Of a DNA stretch of 64,000 bases, positions 45,394-56,449 are shown piece by piece; within the stretch, counting starts at the first letter, position 1; every line of letters starts with the position of its first letter. The notes beneath the pieces are model-generated. The model was given only the letters and a program-made list of their open reading frames with translations, had not been told where the DNA came from and made no database searches. The stretch is from the NCBI GenBank assembly GCA_013368315.1, contig JAACJM010000029.1, positions 372,001 to 436,000 on the forward strand, read 5' to 3'. This DNA is from Tetrapyrgos nigripes (lineage: Eukaryota > Basidiomycota > Agaricomycetes > Agaricales > Campanellaceae). The position numbers and the translations under genes are program-made.

Positions 45394-46111
45394 ATGCTAG
45401 GCTCCAAGATCACTATCTTCTCCTTCCTCGTGTTGATCTACGTTCTGACTGTTTTTGGACACCCCGAGACCTTGGAAAGTCAGTATCTTCGTCCTGCCTC
45501 CTGCTCCCTATCCATGTCACAATAGAAACTCTGACGTTCACGAATCCTTTCACTAACCTCGACTCGGATCTACACAGTAAAATCCTTGAGTTTGGAGGCA
45601 TTGAATTTGGAGGCTCGTCAACTCCAAGGCAGCGATGAAGACTCTGGGAGTTCTTCAGGATCCAGTGACGACTCAGGCAACCTCACTATCCCAGCTAAGT
45701 GTGATGAACAGTGTAGTGATTGGCAGGTGAGGATCCTCAAGGTTGTCAATCTGAATGTCTTCACTCACTGAAAATCTTCGACATTTATTCTAGGCATGCT
45801 CAGGAGGCGACTGCTGCACCGACTCGATGGGAAGCAGTCTAACGACTTGCTTGAACTGCGTTGTGGCGAACAAAGGAGGGTCTAAGGCTGATGCTCAGAG
45901 TTTTTACGATTGTAAGTGGCATTCAAGAATAATCGGGATTTCGTTACTGAGAGCGATGTTTTTTGTAGCTTACTACTTCCAAATATGCAAAGCAGTAGGC
46001 GCTAGTGTCAAAGAACGAACAGTCAGCGCGGCTATGGGACTGCATGGAACAGAACAATGGCAAGCTGTGATGGCGATCGCTGTGTCGGTTGCTGTTCCTT
46101 GGGTGGTTTGA
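45394..46111 (+). CDS. small secreted cysteine-rich protein SSP-A
   Basis: Four exons (45394-45478, 45578-45726, 45794-45911, 45969-46111) give 164 aa. The first exon is a clear signal peptide (SKITIFSFLVLIYVLTVFG). A Ser/Asp/Gly linker (EDSGSSSGSSDDSGN) precedes a Cys-rich domain (CDEQCSDWQACSGGDCCTDS ... CLNCVVANK ... YFQICK). A hydrophobic C-terminus (AVMAIAVSVAVPWVV) suggests a GPI-anchor signal or membrane tail. The third intron is 57 nt and open, so intron retention would also leave an in-frame protein. I know no family name. A secreted or wall-associated role is inferred. It is paralogous to SSP-B. Confidence 0.8.
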
Positions 46112-46700
46112 TTATGGATATGATTTTGACAGCTTCGACTGACGAACCTGGGTGGCGTCGAGTTATTGTAGAGGTAGTATATCTTCATGGTCCCTTTCAT
46201 GAATCATCTCTTCACTGGCATTGTAATATACTATGTAGGGCATAATATGGATTAATTGCGTACTAGCTTTGGGTTGTATGTACATGTCGTATTTAGATAA
46301 CAAATCAATAGTAACGAATTGCTCCTGCGAATTCCTTGTCCAAAGCCACAATTATTTCCAACTTCTGAGCCACTCTGATACAATCTAGTCCTTCAAATAC
46401 TCACGATTATGGAAAATGCGCATGGATCGCATGGACCGCCAGTCCAAGTCGCCGAGCAGCGGCAAGTCGGAGGTTGATTGAGGCTACATATAACATGTTA
46501 CTGCTCGATGTTTAGCTTAAGCTTGGTAAGTGTAATTATAGTGTCTTGCGCGAAGACATCAATCAATCAGCATTCAGGACTCATATCAATCTTGATTCTT
46601 TCTTCGTGAGTCATAACCGGTACTCAGCAGCAATTTCGTTGAACATAGCTTCGTTGAAGTTTCGTTGTTTCAAGGGCACCTGGTTTTTCAATTTCACAGT
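46112..46700. other. stretch without a supported gene
   Basis: It holds the 3' flank of SSP-A, homologous to 54636-54900 after SSP-B for about 250 nt (CTCTTCACTGGCATTGTAAT and CGAATTCCTTGTCCAAAG shared), then unrelated sequence. Confidence 0.45.
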
Positions 46701-46704
46701 CAAG

Positions 46705-47600
46705 CTACAGTCAAACTTCCTCCAGCAACTCTTGAGCCATCTCACAATGATGCAAAAGCTGCTTATATGCTCTGAAATGCCTTTGATATGCCATGATTTC
46801 TCTTGAATATGTCTAAACTATTTTCTAGCTTTAAAGTCTATTGCCATTGCCTCTGAATCATAAAACCTCATTGATCAGGATCTGCCTGTTTCCTCTGGAC
46901 TACCATATTCACAAAGCAAGCTATCTAACACAGTTGGGAAAATCTAAGAAAAATTGAACATTCTATCTCTGTAAATTATGTACTTGACTCAGTAGAGGCT
47001 AAACAAATGTGCAATGGAGAATATGGTATGCATCATATACATCTGTTCAATGAATGAACCTTTGAATGTGAGTAAATTGTTGTAAAATGAAGTGTAGTAA
47101 AGTTCATTAGACTATAATAAGCATAGCCATACCCCAAAAGGAAAGTCAAGCTACCCCCAAGCTACTCAAGCCACCTTAAGCCACACTCAGGCCACACTTG
47201 TCAAGCTACCCTCAACCTCACCTCAAGCCACACTCAAGCTTCCTCCAGCTACTCTTGAGCCATCTCAAAATGATGCAAAAGCTACTTATATGCTCTGAAA
47301 TGTCTTTGATATGTGCTAAGGATCTGCCTGTTCCCTCTGGATTACCATATCTATCTAACACAGTTGGGAAAATCTAGGAAAATTTGAGCATCTCTGTAAT
47401 TTGAAAAAATTATGTACTTGACTGAACAGAGGGCTAAACCAATGTGTAATGAAGAATGTGGTATTACATTTCAATGTGAGTAACTTGTTGTAAAATGAAG
47501 TGTAGTGAAGTTGACTAGACTAGGAATAAACACAGCCACACCTAAAATGGAAAGCCAAGCTACCCTCAAGCACTCAAGCCAGGGTGGCTTGACTGTGAGC
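46705..47600. repeat. two tandem copies of a ~450-520-bp unit
   Basis: The order CTTCCTCCAGC.ACTCTTGAGCC – CTTATATGCTCTGAAATG – GATCTGCCTGTT – CTAACACAGTTGGGAAAATCT – TTGTTGTAAAATGAAGTGTAGT – CAAGCTACCC occurs at 46705-47150 and again at 47232-47590. Between them is a short run of CAAGC(C/T)ACC(T/C) repeats. No coding frame. Confidence 0.75.
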
Positions 47601-48776
47601 TTGAAAAACTGGTGGCCCTTATTTTCAACAGGTATATGTTACAATACATACAAGTAGTGTATGTCAGGCTATAGCACAGATATTTTATAAAAGTTTCTAC
47701 AAAATCGCGGTTATAACCATGAAGCTATCTTTAAAAAAACGACGGATGATCCTTGCCTACGCGGTATTTGTAAGCGACCTGCCATTCTCAGCATTGGTAG
47801 TTCATGGACCATCCACGGTCTCTGGTCTGTACTTCGGAAAATGCCCTCGCTCGGTGCTCACCTGCCGTCGGGTTTTTCGGAAAACGGTCTGGGCTCGGGT
47901 TATTCGGGAAATTCTTTGGGCTCGGGCTACTTGGTGTACCCGACCCCCTGGGAATATTTCCGCCCTGCTTGGGCACGCATTGCATTGGAATATTGCGCCT
48001 ATACGTGCATACCAATCACATTAGTACACTGCAGTGTATCATACATATGCATATATGTAGTAGTATATAAGTAGATAAAAAGCGAGATTATCATCGGGGA
48101 TTTTTCCAAAATGCTCTGGGCCACCCTGGGAATATTCCCGCCCTGCTTGGGCACCCGCTCATTCCATCGGCATAACCGTAGGCTGCCACCGATGATGATC
48201 GAGGCTTTCGGAAAATCCTTTAGCTCGGGCACTATTTGACGCCCCTGACCCCCTGGAACTATTCCAGCCCAGCTTGGATACACGCCCACATCCTCTCACG
48301 GCATCCAGATCCTGCACCAATTGTTATAGACATGAAAAAACACCAAATACCACTGTGTAATGTCCGTGTGTAGGTGCATATACCTACAAAAATGTATTGA
48401 ACTGGACAGAATTGTATAGGAATGCTCGGGGAATCGGGTATACCATATTCAGTAGCTTTGATTCCCACGTCAATTGGGTTCGGCATTGCCTGCTTTAGCT
48501 TGGGTCGTTATGCACCATTAATCGCACATTCGTTCAAATTGTTACATATACGTGCATGCTACAGCACATACATATGATGCTGAGACAGTGTAATTGAGCC
48601 CAATATTCACGTACGGTTACTTTGCAGCCGATTTGGGTCGGTTTGCTGTGCCCCGCCGTTCCCGCCATTTTGTACAATTCCGTGTAAACCTACTCGCAAG
48701 TGAGGAATTAAACATTCAGTAACTCTGCTGAAAATTTTCAATGTTGTGCGGACTTGTGCGGATTTGTGCGTAGTTT
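47601..48776. repeat. repeat-rich stretch without a gene
   Basis: A GC-rich motif CCCTGGGAATATTCCCGCCC then TGCTTGGGCAC occurs three times in variants (about 47945, 48125, 48250), each preceded by TTCGGAAAA/TTTCCAAAA and GCTCGGGC. It may be the subterminal part of an undefined element. Small ORFs here are incidental. Confidence 0.5.
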
Positions 48777-48788
48777 GTTTTCACTGGG
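48777..48788. mobile_element. transposon end adjoining the N-half of the seven-helix gene
   Basis: Reading the minus strand, the gene's flank AATCACC (48795-48789) is followed by CCCAGTGAAAACAAACTACG then CACAAATCCGC, an inverted copy of the end at 51448-51478. The inner extent of this element is not resolved. Confidence 0.6.
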
Positions 48789-49355
48789 GGTGATTCATTG
48801 CAAAGATTAGGTACTTACCAAGCTTTGTATCCAATAAGGGCAGTGGCCACCATGTTTGTGATAAGAGTAGAGGAACTCTCATCACCAATGCACTTCTTTG
48901 TGATCCGAATGCGTTAGGGTCGCTGTTTATCTCACTTGCAGAACCGAATCCTGCATCAACCAATGCTCCACCTAGCCAAGAGATGAATTTTCATTAATCA
49001 TTTTTATCTTCAAGTTCTACACTTACACAATGAAGCCAGCATACAGATGGCAAGAACACAATTGACACGCACATCTTGAGGGAACATGATCCATGCGTGC
49101 CAGACTGCTGCGTAGTATCAGTATAAGTTTCATCCAAAGTTACATGTGAAGTACTGACATTCAATCATCTCATTATTATTCTCGCACTGGACATAATCAC
49201 AATCTGGTGCATAATATATGTGATGTTGACAGCTTTGTAGCTATTCATTGGAAGCTGGATTATGCTAAAGATGACATCGAGGGCTACATCTGCAGTTGTG
49301 AATGTTAGTAAGAGGATCACTAGCATGAGGAGGATAGCTGAGGTTTTGCTGCAAC
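48789..49355 (-). pseudogene. seven-helix membrane protein gene, N-terminal half
   Basis: Minus-strand exons read ILLMLVILLLTFTTADVALD and FSIIQLPMNSY (49355 to about 49250), AVWHAWIMFPQDVRVNCVLA with ICMLASL (to about 49025), and ALVDAGFGSASEINSD followed, in the neighbouring frame, by STLITNMVATALIGYKAW ending at the donor at 48819|gtaagt. This is the pattern of the large basidiomycete family of hypothetical seven-helix proteins (…TNxxATxLIGYKAWxHR…). A frame change is visible in the last exon. The first exon was not found above 49355. The C-terminal half lies at 51.5-52.0 kb on the other strand. Confidence 0.7.
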
Positions 49356-51340
49356 CTGATGGAAAATAATAGACTTGTTACAAGGCTGAAGAATGAGGCT
49401 GAGTTCTTTACACCCATTTTCCGCTTGTGGCTATACGAATTGTTCCCGTTTTTTCCCGGTACTTTGTCTCCGGTTTTTCCCTTGCCCCCTGACCGCAACA
49501 TACTGGTATTGCAAATGTACATTTGTTTTTGCGGCGACGCTCGCTAATTCGTCTATATCACCATCATTACAATAATCATTCTCCCTGTCTTTCTCGGTCA
49601 GGTCGATGCTGCACTATACTGCATTCCTGCCCACCTCCGACTCAATTGACGTGTAAGCTTTTCATCATCACCAGCCTCTCCTCTCTGCTTCTCTCCTTGT
49701 ATGTTTGTACACGAGAACAAAACTAATGACTAGGCTGTGGTAAATCCTGTGGCCTCGGCGCTGGCCCACACCCCTTTCATTAATGTGCTATATACTCGGG
49801 AAGCCCTCACAAAAACTTACAAAATTGCAAGCATGAGGGCTGCATTAATGCCGTAAAGCAATGATTGGATAGCCATCTGATACATCCATCCATGCAAGAT
49901 TACAAGGTTGAATGAGGAGAGGGGGATAGGGCCACTAGGATTGTTGTTGTCCTTGAGATGCAGATGACATCAAGATAGGAGAAGTTAGGACCCCAAAGGA
50001 GGAGCTTATATTGGCATAGGCATTAAATAGCAGGATTAGAGCATACAATTCTCTTCGTGCCATTGGCATGATAGAAATCAGTTTATGGAGCCAGAAAGTA
50101 TCAGTGTACACTGTGAGTTATCATTAACGTTGAATTAACATCAAGCTCTCCATGTATCAACTTGATTCTACCTATTTGGATATGAACAGTAGCCTAATGG
50201 ATTCCAAGTTGAACTACCAATTGTCAGTTTGGCTGGCATGTGCTGTAGAATTTATATCCGGTGTGGAGACTTTCAGCCACAATTGCTCTGCTCAACCGTG
50301 GAGTGATATTTGGTATCCATAAATTCATGGGAAGGATAAATTACCTTTCTGCATCACTGAAGAGAAATCCAACGAAATCAGTAAGGACGCCAAAAGGATG
50401 CTTCGAAACAGTTCAAGTTTGCCCGAATCTGATGAATTCTGAGCCAACAAAATTTTTTAGGTTCTAGGCTAGTCAAGCTACTCTAGTAGTAGCTGTCAAT
50501 GAGAAATTGTAACTTGGAGAAACTTTCTTCTCTGCAACACTTTTGACCTGGACTCGACCAACTGGTTCAAATGAAATTATTGATAAGTTCACATGCTCCA
50601 TGTCTTTAACATGTACCACCACTGTCCCTTCCTCTATCACCTTGCTCTCTCCTCCCACCCTCCTGCCCTCCTGCCCACCTAATGGCCATCGTCTCATATT
50701 CAAATAGATGCTATATGTCAGCTCAGTATGTGCTCACACCTGCTCTGGAGGCTCCTAACATGTCTATCAGGAAATATTCCCCCTAGACACTGTGACACAA
50801 AGCTTTAGAGGATAAGGTGGGTGTATGTGCTTAGAAGAGGGTTTCTGAAGGGCTTATGGTGGATAGGTGAGTGGTGTGTTGAGTTGTACATGTATTTACT
50901 GGTTCTGACATGTTTTCTCTCCCAGAAAGGGACTCGTATCGGATATGCAAGTGAGTACTGTGTTGCCCTATACATGTATTTGACTGTTCTGACATGTTTT
51001 TCTTTGCAGTGTGATAGTCTGATAGTCTATGATCTCCAATTCTGCTTTTCCAGTCTTTATGGACTTGTATTCATTGCACCGTCCTTCTTTGTGCCAAGTT
51101 ATCCAGTATCACTCTTCTTCCATTGTTTCCAGCTCTTCCATTGTCGACTTCACTAGGAGAAGGATCTTTATATGGCATTAGACCAGGACTTGGTGTTTCT
51201 ATACTCAGTACACTAGTAGTGCATTGTTAGCTATGATATCTAGTAGTAATATAACATATTCTATCAGATTGGCCAGAATTACGTGGATCAAGGCGATTCT
51301 TGCAGATATGTATGTATGATTCAGACAGTTATGAAATTGT
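49356..51340. other. stretch without a supported gene
   Basis: Pyrimidine-rich at 49550-49720, AT-rich afterwards. Small ORFs (49523-49726, 50473-50703, 50821-51156) show no domain. A short duplication (TACATGTATTTACTGGTTCT / TACATGTATTTGACTGTTCT, then GACATGTTTT) occurs at about 50889 and 50971. It lies inside the interval separating the two halves of the seven-helix gene. Confidence 0.45.
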
Positions 51341-51344
51341 GTCA

Positions 51345-51478
51345 ATCAATGGCTCCAGATCTGCTGCAGATTTTTGCGGATTTCCACCAATGAGGGAAAA
51401 TTTTTGGTGAAAATCCGAGAAAGGGTAAAGGGAAACAGATTTTTGCAGCGGATTTGTGCGTAGTCCGTTTTCACTTGG
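51345..51478. mobile_element. transposon end adjoining the C-half of the seven-helix gene
   Basis: GCGGATTTGTGCGTAGTCCG then TTTTCACTTGG ends at 51478 and is followed by the same flank AATCACC (51479-51485) found at the N-half. Its reverse complement matches the end at 48777-48788 in 28 of 31 positions. Confidence 0.6.
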
Positions 51479-51485
51479 AATCACC

Positions 51486-52024
51486 TATCATACGATAACT
51501 CACAGGATACATGGTCAAGATATCAGAAAGAACCTGAAAGATTGTAGTAACCAAACTTCTCGAATCTCGAGCTCAGAAAGGTCTTGTCCTGCTGGTAGAG
51601 TCTGATTTATTGTGGTCTTTGGGTGAGAAATCTAGACTAGACTGCAACATCAACATAAACCAATGCTAAGCTGCATTGTTTCTTACAGATCACATACCTT
51701 GTAATCTCATTTACAGGCCCTAGGAATAATCAAGGAGTGACCTACCTGACCTTTTCCAGTGCTATGCCATTGCTAGCAGTATGTACATGCCTGTTCATTA
51801 TAAGGCTTTTCACTGACACAGTTATTAATAAGGCTCTGTATCCCACATTTACCATTCTGGCAGTGGCCTTGGAAAAGTCAAAAGAGGAGATGAAGTCCGC
51901 AAACAATATGTCTCTATCCCAGTCCATCAGATTTGCATCAGCTCAAGTTGTGGCATCACAAGCTTCTGAGGGGCAGGTGGAGAGTCAGACAGAGGTGCAC
52001 ACCAGTGGAGGCTCCAAAGAATAA
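51486..52024 (+). pseudogene. seven-helix membrane protein gene, C-terminal half
   Basis: An acceptor at 51505 (cacag) opens IHGQDIRKNLKDCSNQTSR. One frame shift later comes SRAQKGLVLLVESDLLWSLG (the family motif ExxLxLLVESG), and then an exon group ending MPLLAVCTCLFIIRLFTDTV, INKALYPTFTILAVALEKSK (family motif IYPTxxxxLVAL) and a hydrophilic tail to the stop at 52024. Joining this intron half (51479-51505) with that at 48818-48789 gives a standard 50-nt intron, so both halves come from one gene. Confidence 0.7.
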
Positions 52025-53300
52025 ATCACTCTCCCCGAATTCTCTCTCAATATTTTCTTCTTCGAGTACTATACACGCACATAGTATGCACGTCGAATCC
52101 CCCTTGCTACTTGAAAGTCCTTGTAATCCTGATTATGTATTCATCCAACTGTAGATATATGCAAGATATATGCTTAATCGACGTGAGACGGGCTAGTAGC
52201 AGGCAGGCTGGTTCTTTTCAGAGCTTTTTGGATAGGTGTCCGCAGACTCGGTCTGGAAAGCGAAAGAAATGTACGACTGGCTCATCATCAAGGTCAAGTT
52301 GACGTGGTTTCCTTGTGGTATGTACCGCACGTCCTTAGAACAGCTATTTAAGACAAGAAATTGGCGATAGGTGCCACAGGTTCGTAATTGTACACGATTG
52401 AACAATGAACAGCCTTGCCTCAGTTACTCTTAACCTTACACACCAGATAACTGTGGAGAATCTCATGTTGATTTCAAGAAATAGACCTCTTGGATGCATG
52501 ACTTAGACATGCATACCATATCTCTCAGATCTTCAGTCCATACTCACAAAGGGTACCTGCGCACTGTAAGTTGGGGCCTTCGCTAGGTCTTTACAAGACT
52601 CGTACAAAGCGGGCGCGGGATCGACCGACGTTCTGAATAGGTTTTTTGGCAGACTCCGCGGACACCCACCAAGAAAGCTCCAAGAAGCACCAGCTTTCCT
52701 TCGGTAGCCCTCCTGCGGGCCCCCCTAAGGCAGACCGGTCACGAGCCTATAATCGACGTACTCCGTAGGGTCCGAAGATAATGAACCAGCAATCCGGGAT
52801 ACGTGAAGTAGCAGGTTTAAGACGGCGAGGAATGATTTCAGGAAGTATCTGTGGTGTAGTATCTATCTCTAAGTACCTTCTCAGGAGGATGAGGAGGAGT
52901 GTATTACCCAGAAGCTCATTATACCCGTCCTGCCTGTCTCGTGGCCGCTTTCAGCTCGATTTTTGACATCTTTTAGCGTCCGGCATTTTTTCTGATGGAC
53001 AGCTCCGAGCACAACGCCGCACATGTTCAACACATGTACATGAAGTCGCTGGGCGTTGACAGGAATGCTCCACTGGATGGTCGTGCCGCTGTGGTCATAC
53101 CATAGACACTAGTTCTTCATAATCAGAACGCATACGTACGTACTTAGACAGAATTCCACGGCACCGCTGATCAGCCACCTCAAGGTTTGATTCAAATCTG
53201 TAGTCTTCTCGATACTATCGATCCTCAATGATATTGACTTAAAGGCTGAACCAGGCCTAGGATTGAACGCTAATCACTTGTAGTAGTACAGGAGTAGAAG
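52025..53300. other. stretch without a supported gene
   Basis: Mixed unique sequence. Two isolated strings resembling MULE TIR units (GGTGTCCGCAGACTC near 52237; CCGCGGACACCC near 52657) may be remnants of related elements. No gene recognised. Confidence 0.35.
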
Positions 53301-53745
53301 TGGGTCAGTGGGGCTGCAACGAGTTGGACAAGACCGTGACACCGGCACTCGTGGAACATAAGTGAGTAATTACACATAAGTGACTATGCGGATACGGTAA
53401 ATTCTGGACGTCGACGATCGTTCTCATACACAGCCTTTGAAGCTCTGGCCCTGTCGCCGTGTATATAGCATTGGCAGATGAAATTTTGGAAACCGAGGTC
53501 TGAAACTAGTACCCGGGGTGGCGTATTCAGAAAAAACATGCTTCATAAGCACGAGTTCACAGTCCAAGTTATGAATGAGTCGGCTCGGTGATCACTGACG
53601 TGACAGCCACTGAAGTCTGACAGACGTTCACCGAGTTTTCCGAATCTTCAAGCCGAGTGGTGCGCACGCTGTGGCGAATTTCTTGGCAGGAACAAACCCA
53701 CTGACCTTGAACGAGAGACGTGCATCAAAAGGTGTCTTTGGCACT

Positions 53746-53754
53746 TATAAAAGG
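53746..53754 (+). promoter_or_regulatory. TATA box of SSP-B
   Basis: TATAAAAGG lies 108 nt before the ATG at 53854. The upstream 450 nt is conserved with the SSP-A promoter apart from small indels. Confidence 0.8.
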
Positions 53755-53853
53755 ACGCCTTTGGGGGGAGGGATAAGGACAAGAACAGGATAGCTGAACC
53801 TGATCCGATTCCCCTCGCCGAAACTCGACTTTACTCTACTACTTTCTATACAA

Positions 53854-54109
53854 ATGATAGGCTCCAAGATCACTATCTTCTCCTTCCTCGTGTTAATCTA
53901 CGTTCTGGCTGTCTTTGGACACCCCGAGACCTTGGAAAGTAAGTATCTTCGTCCTGCTTCCCCTATCCATCACACAATAGGTTAACGAATCCTTTTAATA
54001 ACCTCGACTCGAATCTGCGCAGCAAAATCCTTGAGTTTGGAGGTTCGTCAACTCCAAAGCGGCGGTGAAGACTCAGGATCCAGTGACGACTCGAGTGATG
54101 ACAGTGACA

Positions 54110-54160
<51 letters not shown>

Positions 54161-54635
54161 ACAGTGATTCGGATTCGAGCTCAGTTCCAAACCTCAGTAT
54201 CCCGGCTAAGTGTGATGATCAGTGTAACGATTGGCAGGTGAGGACCATTTCTTTAAGATCGTCAATATGAATGTCTTCACTGACTGAAAAATCTTCGACA
54301 TTTATTCCATCTAGGCATGCTCAGGTGTAGATGAATGTTGCACCGACTCGATGGGAAGCAGTCTATCTGCCTGCTTGAGCTGCGTTGTGGCAAACAACGG
54401 AGGATCCGGATCTGATGCACAGAGTTACTACGATTGTAAGTGGTATTCGAGTATAATCTCGATTTCGTTACTGAGAGCGATGTTTTTTGTAGCACAATAC
54501 TTCCAACCATGCAAAAGCCAAGGCGCTAATGTCAAGGAACGAACAGTCAGCGCTGCTATGGGATTGCATGGAACGCAACAGTGGCAAGCTATGATGGCGA
54601 TCACTGTGGCGGTTGCTGTTCCTTTGGTGGTTTGA
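53854..54635 (+). CDS. small secreted cysteine-rich protein SSP-B with Ser-Asp repeat
   Basis: Four exons (53854-53938, 54023-54237, 54315-54435, 54493-54635) give 187 aa with the same layout as SSP-A: a signal peptide (SKITIFSFLVLIYVLAVFG), an acidic linker, a Cys-rich domain (CDDQCNDWQACSGVDECCTD ... CLSCVVANN ... YFQPCK) and a hydrophobic C-terminus (MMAITVAVAVPLVV). The linker is expanded to about 45 residues of Ser-Asp-Asp repeats encoded by a nearly perfect agcgacgac 9-bp array. Cysteine positions are conserved with SSP-A, arguing for selection on the folded part. The acidic repeat could bind calcium or keep the protein extended at the cell surface (inference). Confidence 0.8.
54105..54165 (+). 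repeat. agcgacgac 9-bp microsatellite in SSP-B
   Basis: Five or more exact agcgacgac units flanked by diverged agtgatgac/agtgacaac units, coding Ser-Asp-Asp. Length is in multiples of three, so changes keep the frame. Absent from SSP-A. Confidence 0.85.
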
Positions 54636-55439
54636 ACCATGCATATGATCTTGACAGCTTCGACGACGGACCTGAGTGGCGTCGAGTCGTTGAGGTGTAC
54701 ATATATGTATATCTTCACCCTTCACGAATCATCTCTTCACTGGCATTGTAATATAATATGTCGGGCATATAATATGGATATTGATTGGGTACTAGCTTCG
54801 GGCTGTGTGTTCATGTCTTATTTAGATGAATCACTCCTGCGAATTCCTTGTCCAAAGTTACAATAATTTCCAACTTCCAAGTCACTCTGATAAAGTCCAG
54901 TCCTTCAAACGTTCACTTCCAAACTAGACAGTATAATTGTAAAAGAGAATGTCAATATCACAGTCAAGGCATCTCACCGCGTCTCCTTCTCCTTAAAATC
55001 GCAAAATGCTAATCTGTACTAGCCTCTCTCAATGAGGTGGCCGTTGACTGTGTGCACGAGATATACTTGGAGGCTACGCCGTCTGCTTGTGAATCTTCCT
55101 GGTGTGGATCATCGCCAGGGGAGTGGCCTAGAGGAGGCGACCCTTCAGGTCATAAATGTATTGCGAGTCGTCAAAGGAAGGCGCAACCTCTGAGTCGGTA
55201 TGGGTTGTTACCGGAACGACGAGGAGGTCAACGAGGACGCGGAGAGCGAACGGCCTCGGTAGATGAGGGGGCGGCTGACTGCTTGATTGAATGACTCTCT
55301 ACTCATCTCTGTGTGGAGACGAGAATACTGTCCATTTTACAACAGAATGAACCACATAAATTCCATAAACACACATACACGCATAGCCAGGTAGTACCAA
55401 GGCGAAGAAACTACCAAAAAAACCCATCCTTTGTCTTCC
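54636..55439. other. stretch without a supported gene
   Basis: The 3' flank of SSP-B (homologous to the SSP-A flank to about 54900), then a short plus ORF 55037-55294 without motifs, and the 3' side of the Pro/Tyr-rich gene. Confidence 0.45.
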
Positions 55440-56449
55440 TTAATTCATCTCAACATCACCCCTCTGTATAGGTTCTCCAAAGCCGTTGCCAGGGGGGGGA
55501 GCGGACCTGGAAAAGCGATCCATCTCAACTTGCGCCTGCGACTGTGGGGGTTGGACGAAAGGATTGTACCGCTTATGATTCGGCGCCATATTTGGGTTGA
55601 CAGAAAACTCTGTGGGACGAGGAGGTGGCGAAGGCGACGGATAATAATACCCAGAAGGTGGAGGAGATTGGGCGGGGTAAGGATGATGATGGTACTCTTC
55701 CCGGGGACTGTAGCCGTTGTACGGGTTGCCTGGATACGGAGCGTACTGTCTCGTGTCAGCACGCGGTTGAGGAATCGGATGAGGGGCATATGGTAGCATT
55801 GGAGGCTGATTGGGAGGGAGGTATCCGTATTGCGCGTATGGGTCGCTGTACGGAGCGTGTGGAATACTAGGACGGTACTGTGGTCTGTCTTCGTAAGCAC
55901 CTGGGCGGCCAGGATCATAGTACGCTTGTGGTGGATAATTTGCCTGGCCAGGAGGGTAAGAGGGTCCTGTAACGAAGAATTTGGTCAACAATAACATAAT
56001 CGGAATATTATGGCAGGGATTTGGGCGCACTAAAGCTTTCCTCGCGGCTCTGATTCACAGATTGACTCCACATGTGAGACTGTATGCGCCTGTTATCAGC
56101 TTGGGGAAGTGTAGGTCAAAATCGATGTCATATATCATTGACGACGGCCACACTTACCACTGCTATCGCTGTAAACATGACTTTGGTTCTGGGACCCGGT
56201 GTTCGTCGTGTTGTAGGTATTGTGGGAATCCTGGATTCGGGAGTTGTTGTTGTTGGTGGTGCTGTAGGCATTACCACCGACATGGGAGATCGTCATACCG
56301 GACATGGTGAAACGGTTCGCTCCTTCGAACATGCTGACACTACCCATTGAAGCAGGACGACTGGGAGCGTCTTGAGACTGAGCTCCTGGAGCAGACTGGT
56401 CTCCTTTACCGGGAAAATTGCCAGGAGTGGCACTCTGAGAGCTGGCCAT
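55440..56449 (-). CDS. Pro/Tyr/Gln-rich protein with an NLR-associated-like N-terminal motif
   Basis: Two exons (56449-56158 and 55966-55440) give 272 aa; the intron is 191 nt with gtaagt and acag ends. The N-terminal part is Ser/Gln-rich and contains MFEGANRFTMSGMTISHVGG then NAYSTTNNNN. This resembles the F.GA..F.I.GG.F..V.GN....N motif often seen just before NACHT domains in agaricomycete NLRs. The rest is disordered and low-complexity (YPPGQANYPPQAYYDPGRPG, repeated PY/PPP) and ends GDVEMN. There is no signal peptide or membrane segment. Function is unknown. It may be a partner or adaptor carrying an amyloid-like signalling motif, or simply a disordered protein. I preferred the ATG at 56449; an in-frame ATG at 56491 would add 14 residues. 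Confidence 0.75.

Noticed and set aside
52200..52740. Possible solo MULE terminal repeats (GGTGTCCGC, GCGGACACCC)
   Set aside because: Only about 10 bp matches, no tandem units and no target duplication; mentioned only as a weak hint in the gap entry.
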